In this document: in pieces, positions 42,413 to 50,614 of the stretch
Layout: each line of letters starts with the position of its first letter
How positions within the stretch are numbered: position 1 is the first letter of the stretch
Translations under genes and position numbers: made by a program
The notes under the pieces: generated by a model
Seen by the model: the letters and a program-made list of their open reading frames with translations, nothing else
The model's database searches: none
What the model was told of the DNA's origin: nothing
Origin: Trebonia kvetii
GTDB taxonomy: Bacteria > Actinomycetota > Actinomycetes > Streptosporangiales > Streptosporangiaceae
Direction: 5' to 3'
DNA length: 64,000 nucleotides
Assembly: GCF_007827045.1 (NCBI RefSeq)
Contig: NZ_RPFW01000003.1
Coordinates: 1,054,001-1,118,000 of the forward strand

Positions 42413-44215
42413 ATGGAGGCGGTGCAGGAGCAGGACGACTCGGCATGGGAGGCGGCACGCGCCGCGCACTACGGCGACTTCGTCGCGGCGCGTGCCGCTG
42501 ACGACGTCGCCGCCATGGCCGCCGCGGCGCTCGGGCTAGCGTCACTGCAGCGCTTCGGCGGCCCCGGCGGCCGAACTCCCGCCCTGCTGCACGAGGCATA
42601 CCTCGCCGCCGATTCCCCGGCCACGCGAGCAAGGCTCGCCGCTGCTCTTGCCCGCTCGTGGGTCTACGGCAACGACGCGGCACGCGGCGCGTCGTTCGCC
42701 TTGGAGGCGGTCGAACTCGCCGGGGAAACCCGCGATCCGACGGTGCTGGCCGACGCTCTGGACGCACAGCTTGCGACGAGCTGGGGTCCGGATGACCTGT
42801 CCGAACGCCTGGGCATCACCGCGCGCCTGCAGGACGTCGCCGCGCACGTGGACGACTTGCGCACCCGGATGGACGCGCACCTGTGGCGGCTGACCACGGC
42901 GCTGGAGACACTCGACGTCACCGGGATGCACCGCCAGCTGGCCGCGCTCGACCTGCTCGCCGACGAGACCGGCTCGCCGACGGTGCGCTACTTCGCGATG
43001 ACGCGGCGGGCGATGCACGCCACGCTCATCGGCGACCTGGGCCGCGCCCGCGAGCTGGCGGATGCCGCGTACGCTCTCGGCACGGACACCGCGATCCCTG
43101 ACGCGTTTGCCGTCTACCACGAGCAGCGTGCCGAGATCGCCCGGCACGCTGACGACATCGACTTCCTCGCCGACGAGGCCCCGCTTGCCGAGGATTACGC
43201 CGTGCGGCGCGGTATCGAGTCGCTCATCGCCGAAGCAGCCGTACTGGCCTTGCAAGCCGGCGACACCGGACGCGCATCGAGGCTCGTCCAGCAGGTCGGC
43301 GGCGGTGGGTTCGGCCAGGTGCCGGCCGATGTTGACTGGCTGCTCACCGTGGCGAAGACAACCGAGGCGGCGGCCGGGCTCGGCTACGCCGACATCGCGC
43401 GCGCGGGCATGACGCTGATGGCGCCGTACGCCGGCCGTTGCGTCCTCAACGCGGGCGCCGTTGTCTGCGTCGGCGTGGTCGAGGACTACCTCTGGCGCGC
43501 CGCGGTCGTCAGCGCAGACCCACGGGCGGATGACTGGCGCGCGGCAGCCGTCGCGGCGTACCGCCGACTGGACGCGCCGTGGTGGCTGCGCCGGATGTCG
43601 GCGCCGTACGACGTCAAGCGCGGCGCGCCCGTCGCAGCGTCGCGGCCGGCAGCCAGGCGCACGGTCGAGCTGCGGCGCCTGCCGGGGCAGGCGGTGTGGT
43701 CGGTCGGTCCGGCGGGCGAGGCACGGCTGCTGCCTGACATGAAGGGACTGCACTACCTGCGCGCGCTACTGCAGCGGCCGGACGCCGAGATCACCGCGCT
43801 AGAGATGTCTGCACTGGCCGCCGGTCACGGCACGGCCGTCGCGCAGCCGGACGCGGGGGAGCGGCTTGACCGCCAGGCGCTGACGGCATACCGCAACCGG
43901 CTGCGGGAGATCGACGAGGAGCTCGACGAGGCGAAGTCGTGGAACGACCCGGCACGGGCCGAGCGCATCGAGACCGAACGCGAGGCGCTGCTCCGCGAAC
44001 TCGCCGGCGCGACCGGCCTGGGCGGCCGCGCGCGCAGCATGGGCGGGACTGCCGAGCGGGCCCGGGTCGCGGTACGCAAGGCGATCGCGGCCGCGCTTGA
44101 CCGTATCGGCGCCGAGGACCCGGCAACGGCCAGGCTGCTGCGCCGGGCCGTGCATACCGGCAGCGTGTGCCGGTATGAACAGGACGCGGACACCCCGATC
44201 GACTGGCTGCTGTGA
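42413..44215 (+). CDS. ATPase-less TPR protein with C-terminal GLGGR module (paralogue 3)
   Basis: Six hundred residues. The N-terminal AAA domain of the paralogues at 16255-19542 and 22016-25069 is missing: the protein starts directly with the TPR-like region (AARAAHYGDFVAARAADDVAAMAAAALGL...). The C-terminal module is intact: WSVGPAGEARLLPDMKGLHYLRALL, LDRQALTAYRNRL, WNDPARAERIETEREAL, GLGGRARSMGGTAERAR, TGSVCRYEQ. A Cys/Gly-rich block with YAGRCVLNAGAVVCVG (near residue 344) also occurs in the paralogues (YAGRAAVAAGAVMCSG). ATG 42413 has no Shine-Dalgarno but a TACGCT element six bases upstream, so it may be leaderless. Likely a regulator linked to the cupin and NTF2-like genes. Confidence 0.75.
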   Translation: MEAVQEQDDSAWEAARAAHYGDFVAARAADDVAAMAAAALGLASLQRFGGPGGRTPALLHEAYLAADSPATRARLAAALARSWVYGNDAARGASFALEAVELAGETRDPTVLADALDAQLATSWGPDDLSERLGITARLQDVAAHVDDLRTRMDAHLWRLTTALETLDVTGMHRQLAALDLLADETGSPTVRYFAMTRRAMHATLIGDLGRARELADAAYALGTDTAIPDAFAVYHEQRAEIARHADDIDFLADEAPLAEDYAVRRGIESLIAEAAVLALQAGDTGRASRLVQQVGGGGFGQVPADVDWLLTVAKTTEAAAGLGYADIARAGMTLMAPYAGRCVLNAGAVVCVGVVEDYLWRAAVVSADPRADDWRAAAVAAYRRLDAPWWLRRMSAPYDVKRGAPVAASRPAARRTVELRRLPGQAVWSVGPAGEARLLPDMKGLHYLRALLQRPDAEITALEMSALAAGHGTAVAQPDAGERLDRQALTAYRNRLREIDEELDEAKSWNDPARAERIETEREALLRELAGATGLGGRARSMGGTAERARVAVRKAIAAALDRIGAEDPATARLLRRAVHTGSVCRYEQDADTPIDWLL

Positions 44216-44234
44216 CGCCAGCGTCCCTGCGGAG

Positions 44235-44699
44235 TCAGGGCTGGTAGGGCGGGGCGACTCCCCAGCCCCAGTGCGGCACCGGGGCCTGCTCGACGACTTC
44301 GGCGCCGGGCTGGGAGTTGTGCATGGCCAGCCGGGTGCCCCATTCCAGGTAGCCGACCAGGGCGGCCCGGAACTCGGGGTCTGCGGGCAGGTCCGCGTCA
44401 TCGGCGGCCAGGCTCATCAGCGAGGCGAACCGGAACCGCTGGTCGGCCGTGATGGCCAGGTCTCGGTGATGGGCCAGCATGGCGGGGTAGCCGCCGAGCC
44501 GCTCGGTGTATGCGGCGGGACCGCCGAAGACCTCGCACCACCAGGTGGTGACGTGCTCGCGGTGCTCGGCGCTGACCCCGCCGGGGAACAGCGGGCTGAG
44601 CAGGTCATCGGTCTCCACCCGATCGTAGAAGCAGCTGATCATTCGCTCGATCGCAGCCCGGCCGCCCGCCCACTCGTACAGCGTCGGAACCTCTCCCAT
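44235..44699 (-). CDS. glbO: Group II truncated haemoglobin (trHbO)
   Basis: A 154-residue 2-over-2 globin: LYEWAGGRAAIERMISCFYDRV contains Phe/Tyr at B9-B10, SAEHREHVTTWWCEVFGGPAAYTERLGGYPAMLAHH leads to the proximal His, and VGYLEWGTRLAMHNS holds the TrpG8 typical of group II. The C-terminal PVPHWGWG is a usual trHbO tail. Such proteins bind O2 and NO or detoxify peroxide. Just upstream is a direct repeat (44706-44720) that might be a control site. Confidence 0.9.
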   Translation of the reverse strand: MGEVPTLYEWAGGRAAIERMISCFYDRVETDDLLSPLFPGGVSAEHREHVTTWWCEVFGGPAAYTERLGGYPAMLAHHRDLAITADQRFRFASLMSLAADDADLPADPEFRAALVGYLEWGTRLAMHNSQPGAEVVEQAPVPHWGWGVAPPYQP

Positions 44700-44705
44700 G
44701 GGGAG

Positions 44706-44720
44706 ACTGTAACACTGTAA
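44706..44720. repeat. Tandem ACTGTAA repeat upstream of the haemoglobin gene
   Basis: ACTGTAA at 44706-44712 and 44714-44720 (8-bp period), starting six bases before the haemoglobin ATG on the complementary strand. So close to the start, it would overlap the core promoter or 5' UTR. It may be a repressor half-site pair. Confidence 0.35.
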
Positions 44721-44848
44721 TCATGCCGTCCGTTCCCCTGGACTCGAGAGATGGCAATCGCCCAAACAATCGGAAACCAGCGTTTGCGTGGAGCAAATGT
44801 ACTTGTCATCGCTGCTTCACCATCCAGGAAGATCGTTTACTGTGACCT

Positions 44849-45643
44849 GTGCTAGGTGCTGGCTGGACCCAGGCCGTCGCGCTGGCGGCCGCGTTCGCCA
44901 TCGCGGTACTGGCGACGCCCGCGGGGATCTCCGGGGCGGTGCTGCTGCTGCCGTTTCAGGTCAGCGTGCTGGGCACGCCGAGCCCCGCCGTCACGCCGAC
45001 CAACCTGCTCTACAACGTGGTGGCGACTCCGGGCGCGCTGTACGGGTACTGGCGGCAGGGACAGACCGGCGGCAGGCTCGCCCTAGTCCTCATCGCCGGG
45101 ACACTGCCCGGCGTGATCGCCGGATCGGTCATCCGGGTGGAAGTCCTGCCCGGCGCCCGCGTCTTCGATCTCGTCGTCGCGGCCGTGCTCCTGCCACTGG
45201 GCATATGGCTGGCGCTGACACTTCCGATCCGTGCAGACGGGGAGGCAAAGAAGGCGCGCGCCGTTCCGCTGCCCGTGCTGATCCTGCTCGCGGCGGCGGT
45301 GGGCTGCGTCGGCGGGATCTACGGGATCGGCGGCGGCTCGATCCTGGCACCCGTCCTCATCGGCACCGGAAGGCCGCCCAGGCAAGTCGCTCCGGCCGCG
45401 CTGGCGTCCACCTTCGTGACCTCGGTCGCAGGAGTGATCACCTTCCTTCTCCTCTCGGTCCATCACCACGGGCAAGTCGCACCCGACTGGCCGACCGGAA
45501 TCGCGCTTGGCATCGGCGGCCTGGCAGGCGCATACACCGGCGCCCGGATCCAGCGGCACCTGCCAGACACAGTGATCCGCCGGGTGATGGGCATCCTGGT
45601 CGTCGCGATCGGCGCCCGCTATCTGTGGTCGGGCCTTGGCTGA
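44849..45643 (+). CDS. TSUP family transporter (TauE/SafE type)
   Basis: A 264-residue membrane permease of the sulfite/organosulfonate exporter family: the two homologous halves carry GISGAVLLLPFQVSVLGTPSPAVTPTNLLYNV and GCVGGIYGIGGGSILAPVLIGTGRPPRQVAPAALASTFVTS. About eight membrane spans with a short cytoplasmic loop (ADGEAKKARAVP) between halves. GTG 44849 is chosen because it gives the family N-terminus; the ribosome-binding site is weak. Substrate not predictable from context. Confidence 0.87.
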   Translation: MLGAGWTQAVALAAAFAIAVLATPAGISGAVLLLPFQVSVLGTPSPAVTPTNLLYNVVATPGALYGYWRQGQTGGRLALVLIAGTLPGVIAGSVIRVEVLPGARVFDLVVAAVLLPLGIWLALTLPIRADGEAKKARAVPLPVLILLAAAVGCVGGIYGIGGGSILAPVLIGTGRPPRQVAPAALASTFVTSVAGVITFLLLSVHHHGQVAPDWPTGIALGIGGLAGAYTGARIQRHLPDTVIRRVMGILVVAIGARYLWSGLG

Positions 45644-45675
45644 AACTAACGCTGAGGCCGGCAGCAGATCAACGG

Positions 45676-46143
45676 CTAAGGCTGATGGCCGCCTGTTCCG
45701 ATCGCTTGTCCGGCGAGCAGGTTAGCGGCGAATCCGGCGATGTCCTGCGCGAGCCCGGGATGGGCGCGTTCGTCGGGAACTTCCGCGCTCGCTAGCTGGA
45801 GGACCAGGCTAACCGTCTCCTCGGCGAGCTCGGCGGCCGCGGCGAGCCCCCACGCACGTGCCTCTGCCACGAGGTGGCTCATGGTCAGGGCGGCGTGACG
45901 GTACTCGCCGCCGATCGCGAGTGCGACTTCGCCGTCGTTGGGCTGATGTGCCTGCGGTACGACGTCATAGGCCGGACTGAGCGTCATGGATCCGTCCGGC
46001 TGGTGGAGCAGGGAGATGTTCTTCGCGTGCATATCGAGGTTTCCGACGGCCGCGGACAGCGCGACCAGCTTGAACAGGCGTTCCAGCGAATCGCGGTCTC
46101 CGGTTGTGGCCGGCGGGCGGGCTGATTGCCACAGTGCCGTAGC
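45676..46143 (-). pseudogene. 3' fragment of a HipA-like kinase/toxin gene
   Basis: The frame contains RDSLERLFKLVALSAAVGNLDMHAKNISLLH and SPAYDVVPQ, the catalytic-loop and DFG-like region of HipA-type Ser/Thr kinases, then the C-terminal helices. An upstream in-frame TGA (46144-46146) shortly before this segment leaves no room for the N-terminal half, which would be about 200 residues, and no HipB-like antitoxin gene is near. An internal ATG at 46032 would give only 118 residues. A decayed toxin gene. Confidence 0.75.
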
Positions 46144-46308
46144 TCATGTTCGTATGCGGCGTGCGGACGGCGGATTCTTACCTCAGCCGCCGGTAAGACC
46201 TCGGCCGCTCCTGACGCTAACCGCAAGTGGATGCAACCCGCTGTCGGACCGCAGTGGCCGCCTGCCAGGCGGCGCGCGCATTGACCGGCTGCCATGAGGA
46301 GGCCAGCG

Positions 46309-46719
46309 ATGGAGACCGTTAACGATGCGGGCGCCCCTGGTGCGCTCGCCCGGGGGCGGCTGCCCCTGTTCTGCGATACCGCCCTGGCTGGGCGCATCGA
46401 GGCCGCCTTCGCCGCCTGCGGTTCCCCCGTGCAGGTCGAGCTCGCCCACCTGGCCGACCCTGCGATCGGCGCCCAGCTCACCGCGCGAGGCTACCAGCTC
46501 GAATCGTTCGAGAACGTGCTCGGCCGTGACCTCACCGGCGGGTTCCAGCCAGTGATGCCAGCCGGAGTTGAGGCCCGGCACAGCGGCGCCGATGTGGCCG
46601 CAATCGTCACCCAACCCGGGTCAAAGTCGCAGCGTAACGCCCAACGCCAGGGCTTCGACCTGCTCTATACCCGTGCCGTCCTCGTCAAGCGGTCCATGGA
46701 AGGAAACAATCATGAGTGA
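46309..46719 (+). pseudogene. GNAT acetyltransferase with an internal deletion
   Basis: GAGGAGG precedes ATG 46309. The N-terminal part (LPLFCDTALAGRIEAAFAACG, LTARGYQLESFENVLGRDL) and the extreme C-terminus (IVTQPGSKSQRNAQRQGFDLLYTRAVLVK) belong to an actinobacterial GNAT family, but the acetyl-CoA-binding core with RxxGxG/A is missing between residues 93 and 97. The reading frame stays open through the junction. About 136 residues remain of a usual 250-280. Certainly inactive as an acetyltransferase. Confidence 0.75.
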
Positions 46720-46993
46720 GGTGACGCTCATCGCGGGCGAGGCCGACCCTAGCCTGCGAGAACGGCTTGATCAGGAGAACAACGCCGTCAACGCCGCCGC
46801 CACCGGCCACCCGGACGCCCGCCTGCTGCCCATCGCGGCCCGCGGAGACTCCGGGGACCTGGACGGAGGGCGGTACGGGTGGACCTGGGGCGGGTGCGGC
46901 CGCACGCCGGGCCATCCGAACGAGTGGCGGTTACCTCGTGTTGCGACAGCGAACGCGAGAGCAGAGCTGGGCTGCGGCTGCGGCTGCCGTTAG
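46712..46993 (+). pseudogene. 5' fragment of a second GNAT acetyltransferase
   Basis: ATG 46712, overlapping the previous frame and preceded by GGAAGGA, opens with EVTLIAGEADPSLRERLDQE, then ARGDSGDLDGGRYGWTWGGCG, the first half of a GNAT of the type whose next segment is ELWVRxxxRGxGLG. Instead the frame turns to RTPGHPNEW... and ends without any acetyl-CoA site. The break is at about 46905. Together with the preceding gene it shows two successive truncations in 700 bp. Confidence 0.65.
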
Positions 46994-47018
46994 CCTGCCG
47001 AGCGTGGAAGGTGCCAAG

Positions 47019-47657
47019 GTGCCCGCAGACGACCTGGACGAGGAGTCGTCGGCCTGGCTGCGTCGGCTGGGCGCGGCGGGCGGGGAGCTGCGGGCGGCCG
47101 AGTGCGAGCTGCACGCCCGGCTGGTCCGCATCGCGCTGGCCGAGGTCCGCCGCCGGGCGCCCGGCACCCCGGTGGTCGGACAGGAACTGGATGACGTCGC
47201 GCACCAGGCGGCCGATGACGCCATGGTGGCCATCTTGGCCAAGCTCGCTGACTTCCGCGGCGAGAGCAGGTTCATCACCTGGGCGTACCGGTTTGTCGTC
47301 CTTGAGGTGTCGGCCAAGCTGGGCAGGCACTACTGGCGGCATGCGCCGGTCGCGCTCGACGCGGGGCAGTGGGAGCGGCTGCCTGACCGGTTCGGTATCG
47401 ATCCGGCGCGGCAGGCGGAGGCCGCGGGCGTCCTCGCCGAGGTGCGCCGGGTGGTGGAGGAGGAACTGACCGCGCACCAGCGCCGGGTCTTCGTGGCGGT
47501 CGTGGTCGACCAGGTCCCGCGCGATGCGCTGGTCGCCGAGCTTGGCCTGCGGAAGAACGCGATTTACCAGGTGGTCTTCGACGCGCGGCGTAAGATCCGC
47601 CGCGCGCTGGTCGCTAAGGGCTACCTGGAAGAGCCGGGGAGGAGCGGCGATGAGTGA
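47019..47657 (+). CDS. ECF-type RNA polymerase sigma factor
   Basis: About 212 residues with sigma-70 region 2 (DDVAHQAADDAMVAILAKLADFRGESRFITWAYRFVVLEVSAKLGRHYWR) and region 4 (LTAHQRRVFVAVVVDQVPRDALVAELGLRKNAIYQVVFDARRKIRRAL). No extra C-terminal domain. GTG 47019 is selected because GGAAGG lies seven bases before it; GTG 47004 is possible. Its stop overlaps a zinc-finger gene by eight bases, so this is a sigma/anti-sigma pair. The peroxiredoxin and DsbA-like genes downstream hint at a redox stimulus (inference). Confidence 0.87.
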   Translation: MPADDLDEESSAWLRRLGAAGGELRAAECELHARLVRIALAEVRRRAPGTPVVGQELDDVAHQAADDAMVAILAKLADFRGESRFITWAYRFVVLEVSAKLGRHYWRHAPVALDAGQWERLPDRFGIDPARQAEAAGVLAEVRRVVEEELTAHQRRVFVAVVVDQVPRDALVAELGLRKNAIYQVVFDARRKIRRALVAKGYLEEPGRSGDE

Positions 47658-47865
47658 GCTTGACCGGCTGGAGCGGTTCTTGCGGACCGACCCGCGCGAT
47701 GTCGGCTGCGACGAGGCGATGGCCGTACTGCACGTCTACGTCGATCTGGTGGCAGCAGGCGAGGACGCAGCCGGGCATTACCCCGGGATCGCCGCCCACC
47801 TGCTGGCCTGCGGCCCGTGCAATGACGACTACACCGGGCTCCTCGCGGCGGTTGTTAACGGCTAG
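47650..47865 (+). CDS. Small zinc-finger anti-sigma-like protein
   Basis: Seventy-one residues with CDEAMAVLHVYVDLVAAGED and the HLLACGPC segment (HxxxCxxC) of zf-HC2/ZAS anti-sigma proteins. There is no membrane span, so it is a soluble sensor type like RsrA. The ATG is inside the sigma-factor gene (ATGAGTGA), fixing equal translation of the two. It probably holds the sigma factor and releases it when the zinc thiols are oxidised; that behaviour is inferred from the family. Confidence 0.8.
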   Translation: MSELDRLERFLRTDPRDVGCDEAMAVLHVYVDLVAAGEDAAGHYPGIAAHLLACGPCNDDYTGLLAAVVNG

Positions 47866-48060
47866 CACGACAGGGCAGTGAGCCGCACCCGTTCGGCGGA
47901 GTGCTCTTGAACCTTCAGCTAGTCGATGGCGGCGCGCGGCTTCGGTCTCTTACCGAGAGGGCGCGGAATTCACCGGTAAGAACCCGGGCGTGGGTGACGC
48001 GTACGTACCGGGACAGCGCCGCCTCGGTACCGTCCCCGGCCACTGCGAAGGAGAAACGCG

Positions 48061-48552
48061 ATGCCCCTGCTCAACCCCGGCGACCCGTTCCCGCGGCTGA
48101 TGATCACCACCGCGGACGGGCAAGCGCTTACCATCCCGGACGCGTTCGCCGGCGACTTCGCCGTCGTGCTGTTCTACCGGGGTTCCTGGTGCCCGTACTG
48201 CAACGCCCAGCTGCGCGCCTTCGAACGGGCCAGCCAGACCCTGGCGGGCAACGGCATCCGCGTCGCCGCCCTTTCTGTCGACGACCAGGAGACTACCGCC
48301 GCGCTGGTCGCCAAGCACGGGCTGACCTTCCCGGTCGGCTACGGCGCCGACGCCCGCGCCGTCGCGGAGCTGACCGGCGCGTTCGTCAACCCGGACCCGG
48401 TGTACCTGCAGTCCGCCGGCTTCGTGCTCGACCCCGCGGGTAACGTCGTGGTCAGCGTGTACTCAAGCGGCGCCATCGGGCGGCTCGCCCCCGACGACGT
48501 CCTCGGGCTGGTCCGCTACCTGCGAGAGCACTCGGCACCGGCGACGGCGTGA
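48061..48552 (+). CDS. Peroxiredoxin-like AhpC/TSA family protein
   Basis: A 163-residue thioredoxin-fold protein. VVLFYRGSWCPYCNAQLRAFERA carries CPYC at the N-end of the first helix (about Cys43 and Cys46), followed by VAALSVDDQETTAALVAKHGLTFPVGYG. The CxxC in place of the classical PxxxTxxC points to the thioredoxin-like peroxiredoxin (TlpA/Bcp-type) subgroup. GAAGGAGAAA precedes ATG 48061. The DsbA-like gene starts 19 bp after the stop, suggesting one operon. Confidence 0.87.
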   Translation: MPLLNPGDPFPRLMITTADGQALTIPDAFAGDFAVVLFYRGSWCPYCNAQLRAFERASQTLAGNGIRVAALSVDDQETTAALVAKHGLTFPVGYGADARAVAELTGAFVNPDPVYLQSAGFVLDPAGNVVVSVYSSGAIGRLAPDDVLGLVRYLREHSAPATA

Positions 48553-48571
48553 CGGGACGGGAGACGGCAGC

Positions 48572-49294
48572 ATGACGGAACCGGATGTTCACTTCTACTT
48601 CGACCCGGTGTGCCCGTTCGCCTGGATGACGAGCAAGTGGGTGCGCATGGTGGCCGCGCAGCGGGACTACACGGTCGACTGGCGGTTCATCTCGCTGCGC
48701 CTGATCAACTCCGCGGTCGACTACGACAGCCACTTCCCGGCCGGCTACGAGGAAGGGCACACGTCGGGACTGCGGCTGCTGCGGGTCGCCGCGCGGGTTA
48801 GGGCCGAGCAAGGGCGGTCCGCCGTCGGCCCGTTCTATGAGGCCGTCAGCAGCGAGATCTTCGACGCTCCCGGTGCCGCCGAGCTGACCCCCGCCACCCG
48901 CGGCAGCCGCGCCTTCCTCGAGCCGCTGCTCGCCGCGGCGCGGCTGCCCGCGGGCCTGTCCGGCGCCCTTGACGACACGCGGTGGGATGAGGAGATCCGC
49001 GCCGAAGGGGATGAGGCGCGGTCGCTGACCGGCCGGGACGTCGGCACGCCGATCATCCATTTCAGCCCGCCGGGCGGCGCGGCGTTCTTCGGCCCGGTGA
49101 TCAGCAGGCTCCCCGGCCCCGACGAAGCAGTCCGGCTCTGGGACCATGTCACGGCCCTGGCCGCCTTCCCTGGCTTCGCCGAGCTCAAGCGGAGCCTGCG
49201 CGAGCGGCCCCAGCTGCACAGCTTCGGCGTGGACCCCGGCATGGCCGGAGCGGAGGAAGACTGGCACGCCGGCAGCCGCAAGACGGCATCGTAG
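48572..49294 (+). CDS. DsbA-family oxidoreductase, Rv2466c-like
   Basis: A 240-residue DsbA-fold protein starting VHFYFDPVCPFAWMTSKWV, close to the mycothiol-dependent reductase Rv2466c, where the motif is CPWC. Here the second Cys is replaced by Ala (CPFAW), so only a one-Cys mechanism is possible. GTPIIHFSPPGGAAFFGPVISRLP contains the cis-Pro loop. It probably reduces mycothiol-linked or electrophilic substrates together with the peroxiredoxin upstream. ATG 48572 follows GGGAGACGG. Confidence 0.85.
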   Translation: MTEPDVHFYFDPVCPFAWMTSKWVRMVAAQRDYTVDWRFISLRLINSAVDYDSHFPAGYEEGHTSGLRLLRVAARVRAEQGRSAVGPFYEAVSSEIFDAPGAAELTPATRGSRAFLEPLLAAARLPAGLSGALDDTRWDEEIRAEGDEARSLTGRDVGTPIIHFSPPGGAAFFGPVISRLPGPDEAVRLWDHVTALAAFPGFAELKRSLRERPQLHSFGVDPGMAGAEEDWHAGSRKTAS

Positions 49295-49419
49295 CCCGGT
49301 GGGTCACCGGGCGCCACGGCAGCCACCGCCATCCGCTCGGGAAAATCTAAACCACGGGGTGGGCCAGCCGTCGCCCGGGTCGTCGGCTAGCAGCTCGCCT
49401 TCCGGGGCCTCCCGGCTAT

Positions 49420-49459
49420 CCGAACGGGGGAGCGCAGCGCGCTGCGCTCCCCCGTTCGG
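49420..49459. terminator. Perfect 40-bp palindrome, bidirectional terminator
   Basis: The arms 49420-49438 and 49441-49459 are exact reverse complements of 19 nt, and the two central bases (GC) are themselves self-complementary, so the whole 40 bp is one palindrome. It lies between the DsbA-like gene (stop 49294) and the convergent SGNH hydrolase gene (stop 49496) and so can terminate both. There is no T-tract. Its length and perfection exceed what termination needs. Confidence 0.75.
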
Positions 49460-49495
49460 GAGCAGGGGCACTTCCTGTGGGCCGTCCTGCTGTGG

Positions 49496-50500
49496 TTATC
49501 CGTTGCCCGTGACGGCACGGGTGACCGCGTCTGCCATGCCCTGCTCGCCGGCTGCGTTGGGGTGCAGCGGGGCGGCGGGGGAGGCGGGCAGTAGCGGTTC
49601 GATCCAGCGGCTGGCCGGGTCGGAGCAGGCGTCGTGGCCTACCGAGGGGCCGTAGGTGTCGACGTAGGTTGTGCCTGCGGCCTGGGCGGCTTGTCGCAGC
49701 GCGCTGTTGAGCTGTAGTGCCTCGTCGTTGAGGAACGCGACGTCGCCCTGGGTGACGCCCAGGGTGTGCCCGCACGTGCCGCCGCCGGCGGGCAGCAGGT
49801 CGGGGTAGCCGACGAGGTAAACGCGGGCGTCTGGCGCCCGGTGCCTTACCTGGGTCAGCGCGCCGGCCAGCAGCCCTGCCGCCGCCTGGATCTTCTGCCG
49901 GATCCGGTCGGCGCCGCCGGAGGTGTAGTAATCCTGGCAGGGCGTGGAACCCGCCGCGGCTTCTCCCGGGATCAGGACGGGAACCAGGTCCAGTTCCGTG
50001 CAGCGGGTGATGATCGCGGACCAGCCGATGTCGTTGCCGCCGATGCCGAGGGTGACCAGCCTGGTGGCCGTCGACAGCGGGCTCAGCTGCGCGGGGTTGC
50101 TGCCGTCGCCGGTGAGCTGCGCGCCGGACAGGTCGGCGATGGTGGCGCCGCTGCAGCTCATGTCGGTCAGGTTCAGCCGCAGGCGCTGCGCGACCAGGTA
50201 GGGGTAGCTGCTGGTGGACTGGTCGCACCCGGCGGTCGCACCGGTCTGGGCGGGAATATCGGGGCCTGCGGTGTAGGAGTCGCCGAGCGCCACGTACGAG
50301 CCCTGCAGTACCACCGCACCGGCCCGCGACGTTACCGCACCAGCCGGCGCCGTCGCGGCACCAGCCGGCGACGTAGCGACACCCGCCGCCGGCATTGCGC
50401 CGCTTGCCGTGGAGCACGCCGCAGCCGACAGCGCGATCCCGGCTACCGCAAGCGCGGTATACGCCGTCCGGCGCGTCATGAGCGTTGCCATCCTGGTCAT
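49496..50500 (-). CDS. SGNH/GDSL-family lipase-esterase, secreted lipoprotein
   Basis: Secreted hydrolase of about 334 residues. The signal peptide ends in LSAAACST (lipobox), then a spacer with PAGA-type repeats. Catalytic blocks: YVALGDSYTAG (Ser), CSGATI (block II), GIGGNDIGW (block III) and HPNAAG (block V, His). Cys pairs typical of Streptomyces lipases (SCLip-like) are present. ATG 50500 is preferred because GGAG lies six bases upstream; ATG 50512 would include it. Downstream of it is the long palindrome. Confidence 0.88.
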   Translation of the reverse strand: MTRMATLMTRRTAYTALAVAGIALSAAACSTASGAMPAAGVATSPAGAATAPAGAVTSRAGAVVLQGSYVALGDSYTAGPDIPAQTGATAGCDQSTSSYPYLVAQRLRLNLTDMSCSGATIADLSGAQLTGDGSNPAQLSPLSTATRLVTLGIGGNDIGWSAIITRCTELDLVPVLIPGEAAAGSTPCQDYYTSGGADRIRQKIQAAAGLLAGALTQVRHRAPDARVYLVGYPDLLPAGGGTCGHTLGVTQGDVAFLNDEALQLNSALRQAAQAAGTTYVDTYGPSVGHDACSDPASRWIEPLLPASPAAPLHPNAAGEQGMADAVTRAVTGNG

Positions 50501-50614
50501 GATCGTCTCCATCTCGTCTGCCGCTCTGGGCCGGCAGGGCGGGCCGGGCCCGCAGCACGCTGGGTGCCTGGCCGCCTTGCTGTTGATGCCGGTTTGCTGT
50601 TGATGGCGTGCGCA

